A program made the translations under genes and the position numbers. Of a stretch of 64,000 bases of DNA, positions 56,305 to 64,000 are shown piece after piece. Location: assembly GCA_017311185.1 (NCBI GenBank), contig JAESUZ010000446.1:62001-126000 (forward strand), in the 5' to 3' direction. The notes under the pieces are model-generated. The model ran no database searches, had not been told where the DNA came from, and saw only the letters and a list, made by a program, of their open reading frames with translations. Each line of letters begins with the position of its first letter. The stretch's first letter is position 1. The DNA comes from Proteles cristata cristata (lineage: Eukaryota; Chordata; Mammalia; Carnivora; Hyaenidae).

Positions 56305-56547
56305 TCAGCCTCAGACGAAGCTGCATCTCTTAGTGCGTGAGCTGCAAGCCACGGGGGATTGGACTCCACAGGGTAAAGACTCTGCTTTTGGATGCTTGCT
56401 TTTCTAACCTGATTTTTCTGCTTACAGGTATCAACTTTGTCTCCAGTCAAACTAGTAACAGCACTCTCCCTCAAATGAGCCTTTCTGAATATTCCAGAGT
56501 CTGGGCTTTTGCTCCCTTGCTCCTGGCCCTAGAAATGTTATCCTTTG

Positions 56548-56690
56548 AGTGATACAGACCTGGTTTGAAACCAGTTCTGCCTTGTGTTATTTACAGGAAC
56601 TCTGGTAAGTTACAGGACTCGAGTCAGTGTCCTCACCGTAAAGTGAATGAAGTATCCTTCCCGCAGAGCGGGTCTGTGAGTGAGATGAAA
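56548..56690 (+). mobile_element. MIR SINE, sense
   Basis: 'gatacagacctggtttgaaa', 'ccagttctgccttgtgttat', 'gtaagttacaggactcgagt', 'gtcctcaccgtaaagtgaat' follow the MIR sense order. Confidence 0.7.
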
Positions 56691-56694
56691 TCAC

Positions 56695-56735
56695 ACACAG
56701 GCGCACACACACGTGCACACACACGTATGCACGGA
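56695..56735 (+). repeat. (CA)n-rich low-complexity run
   Basis: 'cacacacaggcgcacacaca' and 'cgtgcacacacacgtatgca': short interrupted CA repeat. Confidence 0.8.
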
Positions 56736-57620
56736 TTCCTGGTCTGTAAAACCCAACAACAGAATAAGTGATCGATTTCTTTGTTGCTGGGTTGACTGCG
56801 CATTAGTTGAGTTTGAATTCATACGAGGCTGCCTTCAAAGGCTAGCAGTCTTGCTTTGAGGATATACTACGAACTAGTCCCTGACGATCAGCTTTGGATG
56901 AGGCCTCTGAGTAGTGAGAATCATTTCTGCTTCCTGCAGACCCGCTGGGTTTGTTTCTGGTCTGTTACATGTATAATTTTTTCTCTGCACTGTTCCTCTC
57001 CTGTTACTGAGGTCACGCTGAACCTTGGCCAGGACAGGAAAGAAGCTTGGAAGCTCTTCAAACCCAAAGGCAACAGCTCCAGGGAAGTACGGAAAAGGAG
57101 AGTCCAAACACCAGGCCTGGGGAGTCACAGGTCCCTGGTGCCTGAAGTAGTTACCCCTTATTTATTCCCTCAGCTAGATGTTTGTTTATAAAGTAACTTG
57201 TAGCTATAAGGTGTCATAGGGACTCCATGGGTCTCTGAAACAGGATATTCCATGAGGCTCTGCCAGGACTGGACCTCCATTAACAACTAAATTGCAGAGA
57301 TCTCTTGCTTTCATGTCGTGTAAGAATGGGAAGTCTCTGTGTTTTCAAACACTGCTCTACTTCTGAACCTTCCTATTTGAAAATCTTCAAAGGCTCTACT
57401 CAGAAGCCCCCCAAAATGAAAAGAATAAAAAACATGTTGTAGCAAAGTGGAAATTTTTTTCTCCTTTTTAAAAATTATGATAATCTTCTTTAAAGTCCCA
57501 GTGGAATGCCATGTAACCAGCTAGTATAGCCACATGATCACTGTCCTGACCTCCTCTCCCCTTTACCATATGGTGGCCGCTGAGGCCTCCCGATGGAAAC
57601 TCGATGTTCCAAAGCTCTGT
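56736..57620. other. Intronic stretch, nothing recognised
   Basis: No exon of PRKCQ and no clear repeat. The plus-strand frame at 56856-57191 has no family resemblance. Confidence 0.4.
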
Positions 57621-57730
57621 TAGAAAACCACTAACACAAGGCTGTGACCCAGGAGACTTCTACCCACAAGGCCTTATGCAAGTTTTCTGAGTCTTCACTT
57701 CCTCCCCTGGAAAATGCAGGGTGAGGCAAG
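57621..57730 (+). mobile_element. MIR SINE, sense (partial)
   Basis: 'caaggctgtgacccaggaga', 'atgcaagttttctgagtctt', 'cttcctcccctggaaaatgc' read as the MIR core and 3' part. Confidence 0.6.
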
Positions 57731-57739
57731 GTCATCTCT

Positions 57740-58060
57740 CTGCCCTGGTGAGTCCTAACATCCTGTGGGCATCCCAGGGTCCCTGTGGCCTCTGCGGACA
57801 CACATCCTTCTGCCCCCGCATTAGCCCTCTCTTCTGCCCAGACATGTCTCCTCACCGACTATGCCACTGCCTTTCCTACCTCTGTCCGTGGCTACTGACC
57901 TCTCCATCTTGTAAGAGATTCCTCTCCCCACATCCTGCTGCCATTTCCTTCTCATCTTTAAATCCCAGCCCACCATCTGGGGTTCAGCTTGTACCCCCTC
58001 TTCTTTGTGACACTTTCTCCGATTACCTCAACTCCTTGTGAGCTCTCCCCACCCCCCACG
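57740..58060 (+). mobile_element. L2 LINE 3' region, sense (probable)
   Basis: CT-rich 'gccactgcctttcctacctc', 'catttccttctcatctttaa', 'tctttgtgacactttctccg' resemble the L2 3' domain order. The plus-strand frame at 57721-58041 is read-through of this repeat. Confidence 0.5.
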
Positions 58061-58149
58061 TCATACTCATTGTCATGTGGCTGGTTCTGTGACAGCGTTC
58101 TCTGCGAGTCAGGCGTAGTGCCTCTATGGTCCTGACTCTGAAGACAGAT

Positions 58150-58270
58150 TCGAAAAGCACATGTCACTGTCCCAGTTGCCAGTGAAGGAAACTGAGGCTC
58201 AGAGCAGCTAAATCACTTGCTGAAGATCCCAGGTCTAGCCAGGGGCAGAGCCCAAATTCTAAACAGCTTC
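58150..58270 (-). mobile_element. MIR SINE, antisense
   Basis: 'gaaggaaactgaggctcaga', 'gcagctaaatcacttgctga', 'gatcccaggtctagcc' are clear reverse MIR motifs. Confidence 0.75.
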
Positions 58271-58375
58271 TTCTTGCTTCTGGTGTTGGGATAGTCTCTC
58301 CTCTGGGCTCCAGAGAACATCTGAACATCTTCCCTCCAGTAGGGAAAGTGTCTGTGTATCTATTTTAAGAGTATT

Positions 58376-58561
58376 TTTTAAATGTTTTTATTTATTTTTG
58401 AGGGTGGGCAGGGGCAGTGAGAGACACACAGAATCCAAAGCAGGCTCCAGGTTCTGAGCTGTCAAGCACAGAGCCTGACATGGGGTTTGAACCCACAAAT
58501 GATGAGATCATGACCTGAGCCATAGTCGGATACTTAACTGACTAAGCCACCCAGGCACCCC
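58376..58561 (-). mobile_element. Feliform SINE, antisense, with duplication
   Basis: 'atgtttttatttatttttga', 'aggttctgagctgtcaagca', head 'taagccacccaggcacccc'. The repeats 'aagagtatt' at 58367-58375 and 58562-58570 flank it. Confidence 0.95.
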
Positions 58562-58599
58562 AAGAGTATTGAGTATTCCTTCAATAGTTTTTTTTTTTT

Positions 58600-58705
58600 T
58601 CTAGAGTGTAAGCTCTGGAGGGCAGACACCATTTATGTTTCTTTCTTCCAGGACCTAGCACAATGCTGTGCACAAAGTAGATGCAATGGATGTTTGTCAA
58701 ATACG
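58600..58705 (+). mobile_element. L2/MIR3 3' end, sense
   Basis: 'gagtgtaagctctggagggc', 'ttccaggacctagcacaatg', 'agatgcaatggatgtttgtc' match the conserved end of L2/MIR3. The open frame starting at 58668 begins inside it. Confidence 0.65.
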
Positions 58706-60395
58706 TGAGCAAGTTGTCTTTCTCTTTTATTACTTGAAGATCCTGTATCTTCAGTCCTTACCTTCTGTCAGCTTATTGGCTTTAGCATATGGAATGGCAT
58801 ATAGAAAAGTCACCAACTGTGCAGTAAAACTTTCTTCTATAGACTCCAGCACCAGTGTAGGTCAGCAGATGGAAAAGCAGATTGATTTTTTAGAAGCGGA
58901 GGGAATAAGTGACTTGCCCCACATCTCTTCCCTAGAAATGATCATCACACCTTGTTGGCCTCTACTTTTTAAGGACATTTTCATGAAACAAGATGAGAGA
59001 GAAGGTTTGAGTGCCTCAGGGATGGGCCACAGTCTGGCTCATGTTATAATTAAAGGCTTTAGTGAATACCCTGAGAAGTAGTAATTGCTCTAGGCAAAGT
59101 GAGAACCATGCTGTTTCCCGTTGGATTCGTCCAGTACCATGTGGGTTTGTACCTAGTGCATCCAGACAAAGCCTTCTGAGCCTGGTCTGTATACCTGTGA
59201 AATTAAAAAAAATATACTTTCAAAGATAAAATGTGTAATGAGAATATAACACGATCTCATGTTCAAGACTCAGATTTCTCTCTAGTCCTGCACAAGAGTC
59301 AGTTATTGTCTTCTCTCCCTGCAGCAAAGCACGCCTTCCTCCTTCCGGGTCCCATGACCTCACCAGAGGCCGTGGGCTCTGAGCCAGAGAAGCTGCACCA
59401 ACGGACTCCGAGTTCATGAAGAAAACCTTGCTGTTGTTCATAGAAGCTGTCAGAGGGTGGTTTACATTTACGGGAAATAGCATGCCTCGTATGCGGATGG
59501 CCAGGATGCAGCTGTAGTTTGTCTGAATTCGTGCAACTGTCTGGTGGAGATCGGTGCTGGGCTGCTGAGGATGGCCGCCCGCGCCCGGCCCCTGTCCCTG
59601 GGGTCTTCTCCCCTCTTCGTTCCCTCCACAGATATGTCTTCCTGCAGAAGCGAGAGGTGCTTCTGTTTGAGAACGTTCGTGGTCCGTCCGCTCCCAAACA
59701 GATGGAGAGGACATCCTGGATGAATACGGGAGGGAGAAAGGGGTGTTTCCTTGCAAGACTCAGCTGAACAGCGGTGTTCCGGTTGCAATTCGTGACGGAG
59801 CACAGCCTCTTCTGTGCGGTTGCTCAGGAAACTTCCTGCATCTATGTGCTATGAGAGTGAAAGGGATAGAGTGTGATATTGATGGGGCTGCTGTAACAGA
59901 TGCCATTTATTTCAGAGGACCCATTACTTCTGGGTTTTACATTATGTGTAATTCCCTACAGGAAGTTTCTCAGAAACGATGCTGCCTTTGATTTTTGCAG
60001 AAAAGGGACCTCACGGATGAGGGGGACCTTGGGGCCAAAGGTACAGAGCGAACGAGGGGCAGAGATGAAACTAGAAGCCAGTCTTCTTGTCAGCAGATTG
60101 CATGATAGAAACTAATTTTTATCCGCTTAACTTCTAAGACATGGGAGAAGACCGCCTTCCTCGTGGAGGAAGGGTATGGAATTTTTACCAACTCAGAGGA
60201 GAAAGGGTAAGCCTCATCTCCTCCACATGGATTTAAACCTCCTGCCCCAACGAGCCCCACCCTCCCCCGTTCTGTATCCTCACTTCGTGTCTGCTCCGTC
60301 AGCCAGATTCATTTTCTGTTCTCATCGCAGATCTTTTTCCTGCTATTGAAACTGCACATGATTTTGATTTTGATATTTGCTGGCCATTTGCCCTT
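58706..60395. other. Intronic stretch, nothing recognised
   Basis: No PRKCQ exon and no confident repeat. 59560-59610 is a short GC-rich patch ('atggccgcccgcgcccggcc'). Overlapping open frames on both strands at 59220-59803 are unsupported by any family motif. Confidence 0.4.
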
Positions 60396-60402
60396 AGATT
60401 TT

Positions 60403-60633
60403 TTTTTTTATTTTTAAAAATTTTTTAATGTTTTTATTTATTTCTGAGAGAGAGAGAGAGAGACAGCATGAGCAGGGGAGGGGCAGAGAGAGAGGGAGAC
60501 ACAGAATCTGAAGCAGCTCCAGGCTCTGAGCTGTCAGCACAGAGCCCGACGCAGGGATCGAACCCACGAACCGTGAGATCATGACCTGAGCTGAAGTCGG
60601 ACGTTCAACTGACTGAGCCACTCAGGCGCCCCG
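60403..60633 (-). mobile_element. Feliform SINE, antisense
   Basis: Long T/A tail, GA tract, 'aggctctgagctgtcagcac', 'gtgagatcatgacctgagct', head 'gagccactcaggcgcccc'. Short repeats 'agatttt' flank it (60396-60402 and 60634-60640). Confidence 0.95.
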
Positions 60634-60676
60634 AGATTTTATTGTTTTTAAACTTTTTATTTTGAAACAGTCATGG

Positions 60677-61025
60677 TGTCTTCGTCTGCTTGGGCTTCTA
60701 TAACAAAACGACAGGGACTGAGTCGCGGCTTAAACGATAGGCATTTATTTTTCACGGCTCTGGAGTCTGGAAGTCCAAGATCAAGGTGCTGTGTGGGCGT
60801 TTCTGGCGAGGCCCTCATTTTGGCTCCTAGGCGGCCGCCTTGTTGCTGTGACCTCATGTGGCCTTTCCCTGGTGCCTGCACTCTAGAGAGTGCTAGCGCT
60901 CTCTTCCTCTTTTTGAAGGACACTAGGTGGCCCCTCCCGATCACGTCCTCTCTGCCTGATTATGTCCCAAAGGCCTCACCTCCTGTCATCATCATTTTGG
61001 GGGTTGGGGCTTCAGCCCAGGAATC
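60677..61025 (-). mobile_element. MaLR-type LTR (MLT1-like), antisense
   Basis: 'tgcttgggcttctataacaa', 'ggagtctggaagtccaagat', 'ccttgttgctgtgacctcat', 'cctgattatgtcccaaaggc' and 'gggggttggggcttcagcc' follow the reverse LTR order. The open frame at 60673-61332 is read-through. Confidence 0.82.
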
Positions 61026-61089
61026 TGGGGCTGGCACGTCCAGTGCGTACATGTCGACTCACAGGGTGTTAGGCGCTAGCACAGGTGTC

Positions 61090-61500
61090 CTGTGTGCCTG
61101 CCCCCTAGCTGCCCCTCATGCCCGCAGCTCTCATCATTACAGAACGATACCAGAACCAGGCACCAGCGTTCGTACAACGGGCGTGGTTCTCCGTCATCCC
61201 ATCCCGTGCGTGGGTCTGGTAGCTGCCGTCACCCACGAGGCACAGAACTGTCCTGTCCGCACAAAGCCGTCCCTTGGGGTCCTTTACAGTCACCGTCCTG
61301 CCTCCGCTCTCCCCAGTCCCCACTGCCACTGATCTGATTCCTGTCTCCGCGGCGTCCTCTGGAGAAGGTTCCGCGAGGGCGACCCGTGGAGACTGGCCTT
61401 TCCCCTCAGCGCAGTTCTCTTGCCATCCAGACAGGTCGCTTTGTGGATCGGTAGTAGTTCATTCCTTTTTCTTGCTGAGTAAGTTTCCGCATACAGGACT
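61090..61500 (-). mobile_element. L1M fragment, antisense, GC-enriched
   Basis: 'gctctccccagtccccactg', then 'tgatctgattcctgtctccg' and 'gtagtagttcattccttttt' are the reverse L1M 3' motifs also seen at 42760-42790. Many A/T positions have become G/C, including several CpGs. Confidence 0.55.
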
Positions 61501-61817
61501 CGGCGTCTTCCCTGTCCACCTGGAAGGGGTCCCTTCTTCCCACACCGTCTCTCTCTCCTTTGAAAACCCACCACTTCCAGCGTTGACTTCTGATGAAGTC
61601 CACCTGGCCCGTTACTCCTCCCCCACTGCTGGCCGGAAGCCCCTGCCCCCATCCCCCGGACCCCGAGGCGGCGCAGGGCTTGGAAGCCCAGCTGTTGAGC
61701 TTTTCTGGAACGTCAGCAGGTTAAGGTGGATCCCGCCCCGGCGGCCCCCAGCCTGCTTCCTTGTTCTCTTCTCCTGGGGCTGCCGGCCCAGGCCTTCCCA
61801 GCGCACCCGCACACCCC
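61501..61817. other. GC-rich intronic stretch, nothing recognised
   Basis: High GC with CpGs ('ccgaggcggcgcaggg', 'cccgccccggcggccccc'). Several frames are open in both strands because stop codons are rare in such DNA. No motif supports a gene. Confidence 0.4.
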
Positions 61818-62158
61818 AAGACTGGAGTGGGTCCCCCAGAGTTCTCACACTGAAGCCCTAACCCCCGATGTGAGTGCACTTGGGGGAAGCGAGCAATTAA
61901 GGGTAAATGAGGCCATGTGGGTCCAATGGGACCCGAGCCAATGGGATTAGAGTCCTTAGAAGCGGAGACAGCAGCGAGCCCTCGCCCCGTGTGAGTGAGG
62001 ACGTGGCCGAGGTGCGTGTGCGAGGCCGAGGGACAGCCTTCCCCGGACACCAACCTTGCTGGACCTCGCTTCTGGCCTCCCGGCTCCGGAACTGTGAGTA
62101 ACTCTGTCGTGAGCCCCTGAGTCTGTGAGGTGTTGTTACAGCAGCTGGAGCCCACCAG
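61818..62158 (+). mobile_element. MaLR-type LTR (MLT1-like), sense
   Basis: 'agtgggtcccccagagttct', 'actgaagccctaacccccga', 'aatgaggccatgtgggtcca', 'gattagagtccttagaagcg' and 'ccggctccggaactgtgag' follow the sense LTR order. Inverted with respect to the LTR at 60677-61025. Confidence 0.78.
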
Positions 62159-62635
62159 CCATGCCTGCCTTGTGTCCCGGGTGCGGGCGGCAGCCGGGAT
62201 CGCGTCTCAACGGGCCTCTGTGTAAAGCAGCAGTTTCCATTCCGATCCTGCTATTTTTTTTTTACTGTTGTCTTCTTCTTAATTGGTTACTTTTGAAATC
62301 AGCTTCCATTTTATCTGTGTGTTGTTCAGTCATTAAAAGTGTATTTAATTGGTCATTCCAAGCGTTTTTGAGGTGTGTGCTCTGTTTGGATACCAGAATC
62401 GGAAAGCCGAATTGCCATCAGCCGCAGGCGGGGTTCTGGGGGCTCTGCCGGCACTGACTCCTGAGGGGCACCTGTGGAGTTGCCTCAGCGTTTCAAAGAC
62501 TCTGGACAAGTTGCTGGGTGTATTGGAGCAGGAGAAGTGGGCTCCCTTTAAGTCCAGGTAGTGGATGAGACAAAAGAAGACTTGTGAGGAAAGATGGGCC
62601 TGGTAATCATTTTTAGTTCCGACTTAAAATCCGGT
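62159..62635. other. Intronic stretch, nothing recognised
   Basis: No repeat or exon recognised. Short plus-strand frames lack motifs. Confidence 0.4.
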
Positions 62636-62824
62636 GGGGCGCCTGGGTGGCTCCGTCAGTTGGGCACCTGACTTCAGCTCAGTTCATGATCTTGTGGTTC
62701 ATGGGTTTGAGCCCTGCGTCTGGCTCTGTGCTGACAGTTCAAGAGTCTGCTTCGGGTTCTGTGTCTCCCTTTCTCTCTCTGGCCCTCCTCTGCGCTCTCT
62801 CTCAAAAATAAATGTTAAAAAAAA
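62636..62824 (+). mobile_element. Feliform SINE, sense
   Basis: 'ggggcgcctgggtggctccg' head, 'tgcgtctggctctgtgctga', CT tract, 'ctcaaaaataaatgtt' tail. A few bases of the central body are missing. Confidence 0.94.
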
Positions 62825-64000
62825 TTTTTTAATCCACTGATAGCTTCCAATGTTGAAAGGTCTTACTCTGCCCCTCCTTTTCAATATAAGGATGACAAGA
62901 CTGAAAATTATTTTCCTAAATGATTTTTAAAGCCAGCTGAGATAGGAGATGCCCGAATTCAAAACACCTGTGTTCTTGGTCCACTTCTTTTAGGTTTGTT
63001 AGCTTCCGGATCACACTGGGTTGTCTCCTTGATCCAAAAAGTTGCTGGGACGGCTCAGTGAGTGCAGATGGCTGTTACCAGATGTAATAGCATGCTGTAG
63101 GACCGAGAGTTATTTTCATTCTCTGTACTCCCACCGTAGGTGTTAATTTGCATCCTCAGAAAAGGGAAACCAGACTCTGCCTGTAATCCTAATCTTTAAT
63201 GATAGCTCTCAGGTGCTGCTTAGGTCTCTTTATTGGTTTTCGTGGAATCTCCTGGTTCAGGCAAGGGGTTCTCAGAGTCCAGTTTCTAACCAATTCTCCC
63301 TGGCGTCCGGCCTGTCATGGACTGGGGCCTGAGTCTTGCTTGGATGGTGAATTCTGTAGAGATGGTGACGGTCTGCATTCTGAGTTACAGAGTGAAAGAT
63401 AAGCCAGTATTTCCAGCAGACATGGGAACAGGATGTGCCAGGAGAGCTGATCCACAGCGTTTTAAATCCTGCCTGAGAGGCCCTCTCAGCAGCCAGTGGG
63501 CAGTGAGGGTCTCTGAGATGGAATGCTGTGGAAATGGAGTTTGGTATAGTACCTGGGCAGGGAATGGACTAAACAAATGGCCTGGGTATCAAGGGCTGTG
63601 GCTCCAAATCTCCCCGGTGACCAGTATTCCAAAAGACCTGTTAGAACATCTCACAAAAGTCCTGGCCTTCACAAACCACCAGAATCCAAGCAGGAGCTGC
63701 TCAGCCATAGACAGTGGTTTCTCCTTATTTCTCCTTTCTCTCCCTGCTTTTCACCCGGTATAGTCTGCAGCAGAACCCACCAGCCGGAGAGGAGGAGAAT
63801 AAGGATGTTGTTAACCACAACATGACCACATTCCCCTTCTCCAAAAATGAGTGGCTACCAGCCCTGAACCTGACCGAAGAAGAGGGATTAGAAGTCTTTG
63901 TGTTAGAGATCTGGTGGACATGATGACTTCTCTCCTGGGCTGAACAGTTGGACTTTCTCAGCTGAGACCATGTTTTATGGCTTAGGGGGGATGTGAGGTT
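62825..64000. other. Intronic stretch at right edge, nothing recognised
   Basis: I searched both strands for a PRKCQ exon and found none. The plus-strand frames at 63317-63763 and 63714-63923 show no family resemblance or flanking splice logic. Confidence 0.4.

Noticed and set aside
58668..59081. 137-codon plus-strand open frame
   Set aside because: It begins inside an L2/MIR3 3' end and has no domain or splice context.
59220..59803. 178-codon and overlapping minus-strand open frames
   Set aside because: No match to PRKCQ or to any family I know. Three different frames are open over the same DNA and no splice context was seen.
60673..61332. 219-codon plus-strand open frame
   Set aside because: It runs through an antisense MaLR LTR and an L1M fragment, so it is repeat read-through.

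Overview
This is mammalian nuclear DNA. It is almost certainly from a cat-like carnivore (Feliformia, probably Felidae). The main evidence is about 24 copies of a tRNA-derived carnivore SINE whose body reads like the felid version (tRNA head, then a 'gacagctcagagcctgg' segment, a CT-rich tract and an A-rich tail). Carnivore-type L1 LINEs with the '...aacacccagtgctcatccc' 3' end support this. There are no bacterial features: no operons, no ribosome binding sites, no CRISPR. Nearly all long open frames are transposon remnants or chance.

The only true protein-coding gene I can support is PRKCQ (protein kinase C theta), on the minus strand. Its last two coding exons are at 56128-56256 (residues about 613-655) and 53497-53652 (residues about 656-706 plus stop). 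Both have consensus splice sites, phase-0 junctions and the complete C-terminal AGC-kinase tail. A 3' UTR of about 1.1 kb runs down to about 52410, where an AATAAA (minus strand) sits at 52429-52434. Earlier exons are not visible in 56257-64000 and should lie beyond the right edge. The rest of the window (1 to about 52400) is downstream intergenic DNA.

Layout. 1-6.4 kb: mostly old unique DNA with MIRs, a 7-unit 37-bp minisatellite and four SINEs. 6.5-13.2 kb: an old antisense L1M interrupted by a 5'-truncated young L1 (7149-9943) and a second rearranged L1. 13.2-15.4 kb: old L1 remnants. 15.4-22.7 kb: an unusual tandem repeat with a 113-116 bp period, split by a nearly full-length young L1 (15659-21262, perfect 17-bp target-site duplication) and by an internally deleted Tigger DNA transposon (21479-22676). 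22.7-32.4 kb: a nest of older L1s containing an RPS11 processed pseudogene, a 3-SINE cluster, a reversed L1 piece, a 5'-truncated plus-strand L1 and a 712-bp solo LTR with a 4-bp duplication. 33-45.7 kb: mainly old L1M, L2, MIR, two MER2 elements, MaLR LTR, SINEs. 45.7-48.5 kb: a nearly complete but dead Tigger1 transposon carrying two SINE insertions. 48.6-52.4 kb: LTR remnants and a third MER2. 52.4-64 kb: the 3' end of PRKCQ and its introns, with LTRs, L2, MIR and SINEs.

I found no undescribed biological system. The most interesting content is structural: the split tandem array, nested insertions that can be ordered in time by their target-site duplications, a template-switch-like copy inside an L1, and a 65-bp micro-insertion of an L1 tail. 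Family names for old repeats are from recognition of consensus motifs, not from a search.
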